The notes: generated by a model from the letters alone, not told the origin. A stretch of DNA of 64,000 nucleotides from Plotosus lineatus (GCA_024760905.1 CM045733.1:66038501-66102500); one strand, 5' to 3'; shown: positions 44,151-59,200, counted from the first letter of the stretch. A program made the numbers and translations.

Positions 44151-44187
<37 letters not shown>
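43983..44187. repeat. (AT)n/(GT)n compound microsatellite
   Basis: AT arrays with TACAGTATA and GTGT interruptions, ending next to a LINE2 fragment. Confidence 0.95.
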
Positions 44188-44189
44188 CT

Positions 44190-44820
44190 TGATGTCTTAT
44201 TCATGAGTGAGGGAAGGGTGGAACAGGAGAGTGACGGGGCAGATCGGAATGTCCTCTGCTGTTAAGCAGAGCCTGTGCTGGTCCTTTATGGTGAGGAAAT
44301 GGCTAAGTTGAAAAGCAAGCTATCAATTTATATGGTTGATATGCATTCCTACCCCCCACCCCCACCCCTATGGTTACAAGCTTTGGAGAGTGAGAAAAAA
44401 ACAAGACCATGAATACAAGTGGCTGAAATGACCTTCCGTTTCAGGGTGGTGGGGCTCTCCCTCATGGGTAGGGTGAGGAGCTTAGAGTAGAACCACTGCT
44501 CCTTCATGCTGAGAAGAGCCTGTTGAGGTGGATTGGACATCTGGTAAGATGCCTTCTGACCACCTCCTCGTGTGTTGTTTCAGGCATTTCCAGCTGGGAA
44601 AAGACACTGTGGTCAACCCAGAACACGCTGAAGGGACTATGTTTTGGCTGGTCTAGGAATGCCTAGGTGTCTTGACAGAAAAGTTGGTGGAAGTGGCTGG
44701 GGAGAGCGATGGCTTGACCCCACTGCTTTGGCTACTGCCCCCACCACCTAACCATGGACCTAACGGAAGAAGAAGAAGATGATGATTATGATGACAATAA
44801 TGATAATGATGAGTTTGAAA
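44190..44820 (+). mobile_element. LINE2 3' fragment, degraded
   Basis: Reading begins in the C-terminal RT region ([13 protein letters not shown], matching the LGVLFTSEGR motif of the 56150 copy). It continues through LRWIGHLVRC and a decayed 3' end with a GAAGAAGATGATGATT tail. Frames are broken throughout. Confidence 0.65.
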
Positions 44821-45361
44821 ATCCATTAATTTAGGGGACTGTGACTCACTGACTATGATTTAGGTTTAAGACAATTAGAGCGCACAGACTTTAAGCAGCC
44901 TGATTTATTTACAGAGATGCACTGCATACTAATATATCTATGGAAATTTTTTAAATTAAATATATTTAATTACTTACCCTTTTCCATTCAAGCTTGTTGA
45001 TAGCTTCTGATTACTCTTGGCACCTATAGTACTGCTGGCTACATGACTCCTGTTAAACCTGTAGCCATTAGGCATCGAGTTGGTTCAAAACATTCATTCA
45101 TTCCTTTTCTGAAGCATTTAAGCCTAATTAATGTCAAGAGGAGGCAAATGGATTTCAAGGCAGAGTGTGTTACCTTGCTTATGTCATAAACAGAAGTCGG
45201 AACTTCTCAAAACTAGTTGGAGTGTGAGTGGTGGGAGACTTTTTTTAAATTGGCTATTTTTATTTAATTGTAATTTTTTTTTTTTTCATTTAACTATTTT
45301 AATTAGAAAATTAACTATATTTGTGTAATGGACTCATATTTCCAATAAATATTTGCACATG
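44821..45361. other. Unique DNA, nothing identified
   Basis: No coding or repeat signal. Confidence 0.3.
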
Positions 45362-45663
45362 TCTGAACCACTTAATCATAATTAGGGTCATGTTTAGGAT
45401 GGTGTCCATCTCAGCCAACTCTGGGCGAGGGCAGAGTATACCCTGGACGTCTCGCCAGGCCATCGCAGGGTAGAAATATGCTGTCAGCTATGCAATGGTT
45501 CTTTTACATGCCTCACACCATAGACAGTGAGAGACATGGTTGGCCTTTGATAACCTGGTTAGCTGCACTGGGGGAAAGTGGTGAGAACCTGTTAAGAGTT
45601 GGGCTTGAACCCATCACCTTGGCATCAGTGATCCAGCACGACCACCAGGCCACCTCTGCCCTT
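45362..45663 (-). mobile_element. SINE-B, minus strand, with a body deletion
   Basis: The reversed tail (CCACTTAATCATAATTAGGG) is followed by the body, lacking about 25 bp between GTCAGCTATGCA and ATGGTTCTTTTAC, and a decayed head. Confidence 0.7.
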
Positions 45664-47511
<1,848 letters not shown>

Positions 47512-47639
47512 TGTGTGTCAGCAAACGATTACTATTATGAAAGCCTAAATGTATTTTTACAGAGAATGAAGTAATGGTGTTATTTAATAATTCTCTCTGA
47601 AGTAAGATTTGCAGTAACCTCTGATTCTTGTAGGCAAAA

Positions 47640-50262
47640 CATCATTATCATTATCATCTTCTGCTTAATCCGGGGTCGGGTCATGGAGGCAGCAGCCTAA
47701 GCAATGTAGTCCTTACGTCCCTCTCCCCAGCCACTTCCTCAAGCTCTTCCCAGTTGGACATGCCAGAAACACCACGCCAGGGAGGCGTTTTAGAGGCATT
47801 CTAACCAGATCCTGGAGCCACCTCAACTGACTCCTGTCAATGTAGAATAGCAGCGGTTCTACTCCGTGCTCTCCCCGGATGGTTGAGCTTCTCACCTTAT
47901 GTCTAAGGCAGAGCACCGCCACCTGGCGAAGGAAGCTCTCATTTCAGCCCCTTGTATCCACAATCTTGGTTCTTTCGGTCACTATTCAAAGCTCATGACC
48001 ATAGGTGAGGGTTGGAACGCAGATTGACTGGTAAATTGAGAGCTTTGGGTTGCGGCTCAGCTCCCTCTTCACCACAACGGTTGGTACAGGTTCCGCTTTA
48101 CAGGGAAAGCTGCAGCGATCTGCCTGTTGATCTCCAGCTCCATCCTTCCTTCACTCGAGAACAAGACCTCGAGATACTTTAACGCCTCCACTTGGGACAG
48201 AACCACATTCCTGACCCATTGTGCATTCTACCCTTTTCCGACTGAGAACCATAGCCTTGGACTTGGAGGTGCTGATTCTCATCCCGGCCGTTTCATAATC
48301 AACTGCGAATTACTACAATAAGAGCTGGAAGTGCCAGATTGATGAAGCCAAAGTGACAATGTCAGAAAAAGTAGAGACAAGATCTGATGGTCACCAAACA
48401 AAAACCCCTCAATGCCTCGGCTGTGCCTAGAAATTCTGTCCTTAGAAATTATGAACAGAATTGGTGATGAAGGACAGCCTTGGTGGCCTCCAGCTCTTAC
48501 CAGAATCAAATTCGACCTGTTGTTCCTAATGCAGTCGAAGCCCTGGCTCTGATAACACAGTGACAGAATGGCCCATGGCAACGAGTCCGGAATGCTGTAC
48601 CCTTGGAGCACACCCCATAAAATAGCCCGAGGAACACGGTCAAAAGCCTTCTCCAAATCCACAAAACACATCTGAACAGACTGGGTAAACTACCCCTCCG
48701 GGCTACTGCAGAGCGTATAGAGTTGGTTGAGCATGCTGCGGACAGGACAAAAACCACTGTTCCTCCTGAATCTGAGGTTCAACTATTGGTCAGATCCTCC
48801 TCTCCAGGACTCCTGCATAGACTTCCCCGGTTAGGCTGAGGAGTGTAACTCGGTGACCTCAGCTCCAGTGATGGGTAGACCCCACCCAAAACCCCAGGGT
48901 CTTCCTCCTCCATGGAGGGCTTATTGGAGGGATTGAGAAGGTCCTTGAAGTATTCCTCCCACCTACCAATGATATTCCCATTCGAGGTGAGCAGCTTCCT
49001 ACTTCCACTGTAAACAGTATCTGTGGAGAACTGCTTCCCTCTCTTGAAGCGTCGAATGGTGGTCCAAAACCTTTTTGAAGCCAGCTGATAATCGGTTTCC
49101 AGGCCCTCACTGAACTCTTCCCATGCCTGAGATTTTGCATTAGTGACAGCACAGGCTACAGCACATCTGGCCTGTCGGTACTTGTCTGCTGCCTTGGGAG
49201 TCCCACAGGCCAGTAAGACCTGATAGGCATAATTTTTCAGCTGGATGGCCCCCTTCACCACAGGTGTCCACCATTGGGTTCAGGGGTTACCGCCATGATA
49301 AGCACTGATGACCTTCCGGCCACAGCTATGGGCTGCTACCTGAGGAATGGAGGCACGAAGCATGGCCCAATCAGATTCTATGTCACCGACCTCCACAGGG
49401 ATGTGGTTGTAGCTCTGCCGGAAGTGGGAGTTAAAGGCTCCTCCGACAGGAGACTCCGCTAAATGTTCCCAGGAGACAATGGGTGAGTTCCCTGGGGGAG
49501 TTTTCTCCAACTCCCCCACCCCTAAAGACTCCAAAAAAGGTAGATACTCTTTACTGTCATTTGGTGCATAAACACAAACAACAGTCAGGACCTGTACCCC
49601 CACCTGACGGCGGAGGGAAGCAACCCTTTCATCAACTGGGGACAACCCCAACGTGTGGGCACCGAGATGGTTGATGCCCACACTGGCTCGCCACCTCTGC
49701 TTATTAGCAAGTCCAGAATGGAATAAGATCCAGCCCCTCTCAAGATGGGTGGTTCCAGACCCCAAGCTATGCATTCAGGTGAGTCTGGCTATATCTAGTC
49801 GGTATCTGTCCACCTCACGCACCAGTTCAGGCTCCTTCCCCACCAGAGAGGTGGGATTCAATGTCCCAAGAGTGAGAGCCAGTAGCTGAGGATTGGCCAG
49901 ACAGAACCCATGCCTTTGGCTGCCATCCAACTCACACAATCAATGTCTCCTTTTTGGGCTGGGCACTGCTGGACTCCATGGGCAGAAGCTCAACCACCAG
50001 GCACTCACCTTCGAGCCTTGCCCCCATGCCTGGCTCCAGGAGAAGACCTCGGTGACTTGCATCTGGGTAAGGGAAACCGTTTCCATGTTGTTTCTTTCTT
50101 CATAGATGTATTTTGAACCGCATTTCATCTGGACCTTCATCTAGGACCTGTTTGCCTTGGGTGACCCTAGCAGGGGCAAAATGCTCCTGACAACATATCT
50201 CCTAGGATCATTAGGACACACAAACCCCTTCACCATGATAAGGTGGCTATTCAAGCAGGGGT
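47640..50262 (-). mobile_element. LINE2, long degraded copy
   Basis: Minus-strand order: 5' leader (50262-50150), APE-like endonuclease remnants (VVCVYAPNDSKEYLPF at about 49600), linker, RT (48757-48280), C-terminal region and a 3' end with a (GAT/AAT)n tail at 47640. It is an APE-type non-LTR element with an RT of the FVDLEKAFDRVPR kind. I cannot fix its clade. Confidence 0.75.
48279..49774 (-). pseudogene. LINE2 endonuclease-RT polyprotein, broken
   Basis: Remnants in order are the EN motif CVYAPNDSKEYLPFLESL, after which most of the EN C-terminus is deleted, then the linker (YQARCAVACAVTNAKSQAWE, RWEEYFKDLLNPS), RT motif A (CFVDLEKAFDRVPRAILWG) and motif B (GGHQGCPSSPILFI). The FADD motif C is destroyed (LLFLTLS). 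It is inactive. Confidence 0.7.
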
Positions 50263-50667
50263 AGACAAAACAGCATGGTTAATAGAGGTAGAAATTAGGT
50301 GGGAAACAAACTTAAGTAGAGCCAGAATGCATTGATCTACAAATCTCATGAATCCATATTTTATTCAAAATATTGAAAGCAAAACATTTCACAATTTTCA
50401 TGAAAAATATTTACTCATTTTTAACTTGACAACAACAACATGTTTCAAATTTGAGATGAAGCAACAAAAAGCTATAAAAGCTAATTCTAAAGAGAAGCAG
50501 CTGGAGTTATAACTTAAATGGCATTCACTGACGGCTTTGCAGCCTACCACTGTTATTCTGTAGCATTAAGAAAAAAAAAAAAAAAAAGTATGATCAAGCA
50601 AAATGACTTTGTTCGACCAGCCCATGACCAAAGCTAGTCATCAGTAATTATCATAATGATTTTTGTG
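50263..50667. other. Unique DNA with a tiny SINE scrap
   Basis: CTGACGGCTTTGCAGCCTAC at 50527-50546 is a short SINE-A/B body match. Nothing else is seen. Confidence 0.4.
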
Positions 50668-50940
50668 CAGGGACAGCATGGCAGTGTAGTGGTTAGCATT
50701 TCTCCTGTGGAGTTGGATTGTTCTCCCTGTGACTGCATGGGATTCCTCCAGGTGCTCCGCTTTCCATTTAGGCTAATTAAATATGAATGTTGTTGTGAAT
50801 GGTTGTGTGCATGTTGGCTGGAAATGGTCTGTTAAGCCCTTCAGAGTGCACCCTGCCTGTGCCTGGGGTCAGGTGTGTTGTGCCCCAGCCTTCCTGCAAC
50901 TGTAATATGGGATAAAGCAGTTTTTAAAAAGAAATGAAAT
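50668..50940 (+). mobile_element. V-SINE, degraded
   Basis: The head GCATGGCAGTGTAGTGGTTA, a shortened central domain (ATTGTTCTCCCTGTGACTGC) and a tail (GCCTTCCTGCAACTGTAATA) are recognisable. Confidence 0.65.
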
Positions 50941-52288
50941 TAATTTTCTGGTCTGATCTTGATGCAAATGATAACCATTTATTGTTCATGAATTTAACCT
51001 TAAACATGTGCATTGGTGAGTTTACACAAACAGACATTTATGAGAGGTTTTCTCTGTAATATCTCAGTAGCCAATAAACACTGCAATATGGGATAGTTGT
51101 CTTGGAAAATGTTATTCCATCCATCCATCCATCCATCCATCCACCTTTTGCACAGACCACTTTAAATATACTGTAGTAAAAGTTACTAATGTTTTCTATG
51201 GGGACTTTAATTTTTAAATCCAAGGAAGTTAACTTTGGGAATGCTTTCCACTCTATTTATCTTTACATATCACTGTGGTACTATTACTCGATTCCAGATG
51301 GCATCAATGTGAGTAATTAAGGAATCGTGGAGATTCATGTATAAGAATCACACTTTTTTTCCATTATAGTGACCTCAAATCAACAAGTTCTTTGAGTGGA
51401 AAACATGCCTCCTGAGTTTTAAAGCCCCACACAGAGATACACCTGTGCGGCATGGCTAAGGTTTATATTATTAATTCAGTCTCTGTCGAATACTGCACAC
51501 TGAAAAATGATGTGTTACATAAACATTTATTTCACAACTTCACATTGGCCTTGGTTCATTTATTTAGAGATGCCAGTGCACATCAAAACCTTTTCTGAGA
51601 GAGTGTATTGTGACTGTTATGAAATATGTGGAAATATTTTTAATCCTCATTTAATCAGAACATATTCAATAAACAATTTCTTAGAAGCTTGATGTACTAG
51701 TATATTGAAAAATGAAACTGAGTCCTTTAAAGTGGTTCGTGCATGCTCAAAATTTTGAAGTAAAACGAGAAATGTTTTCTCCTATAAAATCATTAATACT
51801 GTATATTTCCCACTTGTGATCTAATTAAAGATAAACAAGGTCAGATTTATTTGTTTTCAAAGGCTAGGAACAAAAATATGTACACACCGTTTAAATGTAG
51901 TGAGCGCATGGCAAAGAAAATACATTTCATCAACGAGTGTAAGAAGCCCGTGCACAGACCGATAAATGATTCAACAGTTTCAAATTCACTAACCATGTTA
52001 TAGGTTAAAAAATAAATTAATTAAAAAAATTTAAAAATTTTAAAAAATCTGAATTAGCATTTAAACCCCCCCTGGAAGTACTGACATGATTATTCATGCT
52101 GTTATAGGTACATCATCCATGACAGGTTGATGCAGAGATCACTTTATACCATGAAGTGGATCCTTTTCCTCGAACAGCATGGTTCTTTGTGTGTTATTTC
52201 TTCTCCACCACAGTGACCTGCCAAGGATTCTATTTTTCTTTTTCATTTCTTAATGAATTGCATTTTGATTTTTAACTATTTGTATTGC
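50941..52288. other. Unique DNA with a (CCAT)n tract
   Basis: The (CCAT)n tract is at 51116-51143. No gene is recognised. Confidence 0.3.
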
Positions 52289-52296
52289 ATTTAATG

Positions 52297-52963
52297 CAGT
52301 GCTTCCCGAATAGTGGGAGGCGGTGGGGTATTATGCCGAGGGGAGCGTGTATGACCCTGAGGAACATGCTGTTTTGTAATTGTGTATGAGAGTTAAGTGC
52401 TTTTTTTGCACCTCCACTCCACTAGTTGGCAGTGGCACTCTCATTGTCGCGCTATGGCGTAGCGGTTTTTCGCATGAGCAAACAATTTGTTTACAGCGAC
52501 ATGTAGAGGCTAAAGCTAGTTGCTGGGGGAGGTTACAGTGACATCTAGAGGTTTAGGCAGTTGCTGGAAAGGACTGGAAAAGACTGGTGACCGTAAACAA
52601 CCCCTCAAGAAACAACATGGAAAAAATTCTAACAGGAACGAAGAGAAAACTGGAGAGTGATGGAGATATTAAGACATAAGTAAGTTGGATGAGTTTAAAT
52701 AAGTCAAATGAGTTTAAATAAGGATGCTATTTTTTTTATTTAATTTCAGGCACATTGGTGAACTTTACGTCTTTTCTGTTACAGATTAAAAAACAACGTT
52801 AATGAAGTTTTTCTTTATTGTAAGTTGAACCATATTTCTTAATTTTTTTGTTTTGTTTTTAATATTAATAAAGATCCAATGTTATGCAGAGGAGTACTAA
52901 TAACAATTTTATAGCCAAATAATAGTATTTATAGTAGCTTGCGGGGGCAATTGAGAAGCACTG
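52297..52963 (+). mobile_element. Non-autonomous hAT transposon with 8-bp TSD
   Basis: The ends CAGTGCTTCCCGAATAGTGG and, reverse complemented, CAGTGCTTCTCAATTGCCCC form imperfect terminal repeats. ATTTAATG (52289-52296) and AATTAATG (52964-52971) give a 7/8 target-site duplication. The interior keeps only the start of a transposase. Confidence 0.75.
52617..52679 (+). pseudogene. Start of a hAT (ZBED-type) transposase
   Basis: The frame MEKILTGTKRKLE runs about 20 codons to a stop. The opening resembles the MDKFL-type N-terminus of hAT/ZBED5-like proteins, which precedes a BED zinc finger. The finger and catalytic domain are absent. The match is short. Confidence 0.4.
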
Positions 52964-52971
52964 AATTAATG

Positions 52972-52973
<2 letters not shown>

Positions 52974-53042
<69 letters not shown>
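52974..53042. repeat. (AT)n microsatellite
   Basis: About 34 AT units immediately after the hAT. Confidence 0.95.
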
Positions 53043-53044
<2 letters not shown>

Positions 53045-53329
53045 TTTCAGAGAAAGAAAGTTTTTTCATGAAACCAGAAAGCATAAAGTCTGCATCAAGT
53101 AGACTTTCCAGGGTGGAACAATTACCAGTTTCTTGGGCAATAGTGTGCATTGCATCAGTATTTGTAATATGATGTTTAAACACAAGGTATGTAATTGTGG
53201 TTGGAGGAGGAGCCGTTATGCACCAGTGTTCCATAAGCAGTTTAAATAACGAGTGGATATATATTTACTACTTATTTAAATCTATTTCCCCTCAAGTCTA
53301 GTATTCAGTAGTATTGTGGAAGGGAGAAT

Positions 53330-54095
53330 GGACGAGGATCTTGTCGAGGATTCTTTGGGGATGCTGATGGAAATAAGGGTAGAAAGGTCACTGTTGCAAT
53401 CATCAGGTCCCTGTTTAACCAAAGTGAGAGCTTCATCCGCATTCTCGGCACAAAGTCAAATGTGTGTTGAACTCCGCCAGGGCTGCCTTTTGACACCGGT
53501 CCTCTTTGTTGCTTTAACAGACCGGATATTAAGGTATAGTTGTAGGAACATTTCCATTTTGGAAATCTCAGAATTGCATCTCTGCTCTTTGTGGATGATG
53601 TTGTTCTGTTGGTGTCTTTAGAACATGATCTTCAACATGCACTGGAGCTGTTTGTTGCAACTGAGTGTGAAGCAGCCCAACTTTTAGACCATGGTTTCAT
53701 ACAGAAAAAGTGGCCTACTCTGTACGAGTCAGAGATGAGTTGGTGCCTTGAGTCGAGGAGTTCAAGTATCTTGGGATCTTGTCGATGAATAATGGTAGGT
53801 TGGAGTGGGAGATGAACAGATGACTTGGTGCTGAATCAGCAACCATAAGGATGCTGCACTGGTTTGTTATAGTGAAGCCGGAGCTAATCCTAAAGCCAAA
53901 GCTTATCTTTGCCGCCTGGTTGCATTCATTTAGAGGTGTTCAGGACACATCCAACTAGGAGGAGGCCCAGAGCATACATTAAACTCACTGATGGGATTAT
54001 TTCATCTCACCTGAGACCATTTTGGAATTCCCCTGGAGACATGATTGGTTTCGATCCTACACCTATATGGCCTGTGAATCTTGACATTGAATAAC
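53330..54095 (+). mobile_element. LINE2-related RT fragment, degraded
   Basis: RT motif B (LRQGCLLTPVLFVALTDRI) and, out of frame, the motif C region (LFVDDVVLLVS) and ATECEAAQ are readable. A C-terminal remnant (CIHLEVFRTHPTRRRPRAYI) and part of the region leading to the tail follow. It is more diverged than the other LINE2 copies. Confidence 0.65.
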
Positions 54096-55287
54096 TCGAG
54101 GGAAATGGTTTTATAAATAAAATATTTAATTGGCAAATAGATCAACAAAGGTGCATCTTATTCGGTACATGTTTATATTTCAACACAGACTTTTCATAGC
54201 CTTCAGTAATGCTACTTATAAATGTGGAGCTCTCACAAACAATGAGTAATGCTATCACAATATTATCCAAGGTGTGAAAAACTGTCTGGAGTAAAAAAAA
54301 AAAATAAAATAAAAATAAAAAAAGCTATCTAATGTAAACACACATTGCATTCTGACAACTGTATTCCTTTCATGATGATGCTATTTATAACATTTGCTTA
54401 TTTTTATTACCTATATTGCAAGTGTCATCAGCACTATAAACCATCCACAAAGCCATAAGATACTGTTTAATATCAGGTGAAGTTGTGGAAAAAGTGTTTA
54501 GCTTCCAGAGCCTCACCAGCAAGCCAGATCAGTGAGCTTCATGAATTCAAAGATCACTCTGATAATAAGTTGACAAAAGCTGTGCCATAGGAATGCAAAA
54601 ATGAAAATGGCTTGCCAGAGTACAGGTCACACCATTCAGCCAATTCTTTTCCAAGTGTTTTCCTCTCAAATGGACAAAATAAACCCATGGTTCAACATTC
54701 AGATATTTCTCAGGCACTACTGTGCTATGATTTTTACAACAATGAGCCTGATTCTTAACAGGGTTGTGGAGCTAATGAACCAGATGCTGCACCACACAGA
54801 CTGAACAGAGGATTTTCACAAAGAGCATGGATTTCTGTATCGACAATCACTGGTGTTCCAGCCACACTTAATCTTGCTGTATTTGTGCAATGACAGTCGT
54901 TGGTATGTCCTTCACGATAAACTGCAGAACTGTTGAAGCTTCATCTGTTCAGGCCCATGATAATATAGCCTCCTCATTTGAATGTGGGTTGGCATAAATT
55001 TTGGGGGGTGTGGTCATTCGATAATTTTGACTTTTACAAATTGATCCAGATTTTGGAGGTGGTATATTTTATCAACTTACTTTGCATATGAAAGATTTGC
55101 ATTTGAAAGAGAAGACAACTTTTTTGAGGTTCGTGATAAGTCAGTGCCATACACCAAAACCTTCTTTCATTTCCGTACAGTATATCAAGATTAAATATTT
55201 TTTTGGTGACAATACTTACTCCTATCCAAACATTTACGATTCTCCTAATAAAACTAACATTAATTACAGAAATAATATCTATATATT
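54096..55287. other. Unique DNA, nothing identified
   Basis: Frames at 54601-54804 and 55082-55336 show no recognisable motif. Confidence 0.3.
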
Positions 55288-55480
55288 TAATAAATGGGGC
55301 GCACTGGTTATAGTGGTTAGCACTATTGTCTCATAGCAAGGAGATCTTCTAAGGTTTCTTTCTTTCTTTTCAGAGACATGCATATTAGACTAATTGGCTC
55401 TTCTGCATTGCCTTCTAGGTGTTAATATGTGGGTGAATAGTGTGTTGGCTTGGCAGTCAATTGGTGAGCTATTTAAGGTT
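55288..55480 (+). mobile_element. V-SINE, degraded
   Basis: The head GGTTATAGTGGTTAGCACTA and ...CTCATAGCAAGGAGA are followed by a shortened body. Most of the central domain is gone. Confidence 0.55.
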
Positions 55481-55751
55481 AAGGTTGTTTAGTTCCAGGT
55501 TCCTATAAGCAGAATAAATTTGTAAAAATCCATGTCTTAACTTGTAAATTAATTCTAACTAAAGGAACAATAATAGATGGTGTGGGGAATTACAAGATTT
55601 TAGATTTTACAGTAGCTTGGAAAATTATCTGCCCTCTTACAGTCTGGAATTAAAATACATATTCTGGGTTTTATATCAGTCGATTTACACAACATAGCAA
55701 CGACTTTGATGATGAAAAATATTTGTTATTGTGAAGCAAACAAGAAATTAT

Positions 55752-55850
55752 ACTTAGGGTCGCGATGAGGTTGGCATCCATCTCAACTGACTCTGGGTGA
55801 GGGCAGAGTATACCCTGGACAGCTCACCAGGCCATCTCAGGGTGCAAGAC
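55752..55850 (-). mobile_element. SINE-B tail fragment
   Basis: GGGTCGCGATGAGGTTGGCA to CTCACCAGGCCATCTCAGGG is a reversed SINE-B tail. Confidence 0.7.
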
Positions 55851-55866
55851 TATACTATATAGTATA

Positions 55867-56150
55867 GGGATCCCTCACGTTCCACAATTAATTGGGATAG
55901 AGATCCTCCCTCGACCACCAAATTCCGTGAAGTAGGATCAACTCCCCTCCCCTGACTGAAGTATACATACATGTATATGTGTACATAATGTCAATAAATA
56001 CGTATTCATCACTATAAATGCTTATAAAAGCAAATAAACGTTCAAAAATACTGCATAAGATGTAAATAAAATATAAATACACACAGTTTTGGTTGTTTTT
56101 GCATAATTGGCTTTGTTTTGTGGCATTTTCTTTTACTTTTCCCCCAATTC
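55867..56150 (-). mobile_element. DNA element C, right part, minus strand
   Basis: It starts TA|GGGATCCCTCACGTTCC and runs through the reversed core (TTATAAAAGCAAATAAACGT, GCATAAGATGTAAATAAAAT). It is cut at the LINE2 3' end, so LINE2 may have inserted into it. Confidence 0.7.
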
Positions 56151-59100
56151 TTCCTCCTCCTCCTCCTCATCATCATCTTCTGCTTGATCCAGAATCGGGT
56201 CGTGGGGGCAGCAACCTAAACAAAGAGGTCCAGACATCCCTCTCCTCGGCCACTTCCTCCAACTCTTCCGGGGAGACACCAAGGCATTCCCAGACAAGCT
56301 GATAGAACATGCTGGAGGGACTATGTCTAAGTCGACCCAGGAGTCTCATCCCGGTTGGACATGCCTGAAACACCACACCATGGAGGCTTTCGGGAGGCAT
56401 TCTGACTAGATACCCAACCCACCTCAACTGGTCCCTCTCAATGTGGAGGAGCAGTGAATCTACTCAGAGCTCTCCCCGGATGGTAGAGTTTCTCACCTTA
56501 TCTCTAAGGGAGAGCCCCTCCACTTGGTGAAGGAAGCTCATTTCAGCCGCTTGTATGCACGATCTTGTTCTTTCAGTCATTAGTCAAAGCTAATGACCAT
56601 AGGTGAGGGTTGGAACATAGATTGACTGGTAAATTGAGAGCTTTACCTTGCGGCTCAGCTCCTTCTTTACCACAACAGACCGGTACAGGCTCTGTTTAAC
56701 AGCAGAGGCTGCAGCAATCCGTTTGTTGATCTCCCACTCCTTTCTTCCCTCACTCGTGAACAAGACCCCGAGATACCTAAACTTCACCACTTGGGGCAGG
56801 ACCTCATTCCCGACCCGTGGGGTGCATTCCACCCGTGTCCAACTGAGAACAATGGCCTCAGATTTGGAGGTGCTGACTCTCTTTCCGGCCACTTCGCACT
56901 CAACTGCGAATCACTCCAATGAGAGCTGGAGGTCCCTACTTGGTGAAGCCAAAAGGACAACATCATCCGCAAAAATCAGAGATGAGATCTGATGGCCACC
57001 AAACCAGAACCCCTCAATGCTTCGGCTGCACCTAGAAATTCTGTCCATAAAAATTATGAACAGAATTGGTAACAAAGGACAGCCTTGCCGGACTCCAACC
57101 CTCACAGGAAATGAATTTGACCTGTTGTTACGAATATGGACCAAACTCTGGCGCCGGTAATACAGTGATCGAATGGCCCATAGCAACGGGTCTTGAACGC
57201 CATACTCCCGGAGCATGCCCCACAAGATAGTCCGAGGGACACAGTCGAAAGCGTTCTCCAAATCCACAAAACACATTTGGACAAGTTGGGCAAACTAACA
57301 TGTCCCCTCCAAAATCCTGTGGAGCATATAGAGTTGGTCAAGAGTGCTACCGCCAGAACGAAAACCATATTGTTGCTCCTGGATTTTCCCAGGTAGGCTG
57401 AGGAGTGCGATTTACCGGCAATTGGAGCACATCCTCCGGTGGATGTACCACCACGATTTGTCAATACAGAGGTAATGCCCCCGATGACCATGCAATGTTG
57501 CAGAGATGTTTCAACCAAGACAGTCCTACATCATCAAGAGCCCTGAGATATTCAGTGCAGATCTCATCCAACCCTGGAGCCCGATTACCGAGGAGATTTT
57601 TGACTACCTCAGTGACCTCCAGTCCAGTTATGGGCAGACTCTCGCCCAAACCCCCAGGGTTTTCCTCCTCCATGGAGGGTGTGTTGGTGGGGTCTTCAAA
57701 GTATTCCCTCCACCTCTCAACGACATCCCCAGTCGAGGTGAGCAGCTCCTCACCTCCACTGTAAACAATGTTTGTGAAGAACTGCTACCCCTTCCTGAGG
57801 TGTCAGATGGTTGTCCAGAACCTTTTTGAGGTCAATTGATAATCATTCTCCAAGCCCTCACTAAACTCCTCCCACACCCGAGATTATGCATCTGTCACAA
57901 CCTCGGCTGCAGCATGTTTGGCCTTTCGGTACCTGTCTGCTGCTTCAGGAGTCCCACAGGCTCATAAAACCCGATAGGCCTCCTTTTTCATCTGGACGGC
58001 CCCCTTCACCACAGGTGTCCACCACTGGGTTTGGGGGGTTACCATGACAAGCACCGACGACCTTCCGGCCACAGCTATGGGCTGGCGCCTCATCAATGGA
58101 GGCATGAAACATGGCCCATTCGGATTCCATGTCACCCGCCTCCTCCGGGATGTGGTTGTAGCTCTGCCGGAGGTGGGAGTTAAAGGTCTCTCAGACAGGA
58201 AACTTCGCCAAACGTTCTCAGCCAGGTCTGGAAGGCAGCCCCCCCCCCACCATCAAAACCAGCTCACCACCAGGTGGTCATTGGGAGACAGCTCAGCTCC
58301 GCTCTTCACTGAGTGTCCATAATATGCGGCCGCAAGCCCGGTGACATGACTACAAAGTCGATCATCGAACTGCGACCTAAGGTGTCCTGGTGCCAAGTGC
58401 ACTTATGGGCACCCTTATGTTCGAACATGGTATTTGTGATAGACAAATTGTGACCAGCACAGAAGTCTAACAATGAAACACCATTCGGGTTCAGACTGGA
58501 GAGGCCGTACCTACTGATCACACCATTCCAGGTCACACTTTCATTGCCCACATGGGCGTTGAAGTCTTCCAAGACAACGAGTGAGTCTCCAGAGGGAGTG
58601 TTCTCCAACACAGCCCCTAAAGACTCCAAAAAGGGTGAATACTCTGAACTGTCATTTGGTGCATAAGCACAAATAACAGTCAGGACTCGTCCCCTCACCC
58701 GAAGGCAAAGGAAAGCTACCCTTTCATCGACCGGGGAGAACCCCAGCATTTGGGCACCGAGATGGGGGCAACAAGGATGCCCATATCTGCTCGCCGACTC
58801 TCCCCATAAGCAACTCCAGAATGAAATAAGGTCCAGCCTCTCTCGAGATGGGTGGTTCCAGAGCCCAAGCTATGCACTTAGATGAGCCCGACTATATCTA
58901 GTCAGTATCTCTCCAACTCACACACCACCTCAGGTTCCTTCCCCGCCAGAGAGGTGACATTCCATGTCCCAAGAGTCAGAGCCAGTAACCAAGGATCAGT
59001 CCGACAGAACCCATACCTTCGGCTGCCACCCAACTCGCATTGCACCAAGCCCCCATGGCCCCTCCCACAGGTCCATGGAAGGGCGGACCGGACCCATGTT

Positions 59101-59200
59101 TCCTTTTCGGGCTGGGCCCGGCCGGGCTCCATGGGAAGAAGCCCAACCATCAGGCGCTCTGGTGATGATTGCATCAGGAAATCCAGGAGGTCAGCAGAGA
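56150..59200 (-). mobile_element. LINE2, longest copy (about 3.05 kb)
   Basis: The minus-strand order is the endonuclease region (about 58970-58306), linker, RT (57276-56911), C-terminal region (56892-56173) and a 3' end with a GATGATGAGGAGG-type tail at 56150. The 5' boundary is uncertain. Confidence 0.75.
56173..58749 (-). pseudogene. LINE2 endonuclease-RT polyprotein, broken
   Basis: Endonuclease motifs in 58749-58306 are VICAYAPNDSSEYSPF, LEDFNAHVGN with the Asp-Phe-Asn core and CTWHQDTLGRSSMIDFVV. RT motifs in 57276-56911 are FVDLENAFDCVPR (motif A), GVRQGCPLLPILF (motif B) and LIFADDVVLLASP (motif C, intact FADD). C-terminal pieces are LGVLFTSEGRKEWEINKRI and LVRMPPESLHGVVFQACPTG. Several frameshifts and stops separate them. 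The protein would nick DNA and reverse-transcribe LINE2 RNA. Confidence 0.75.
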
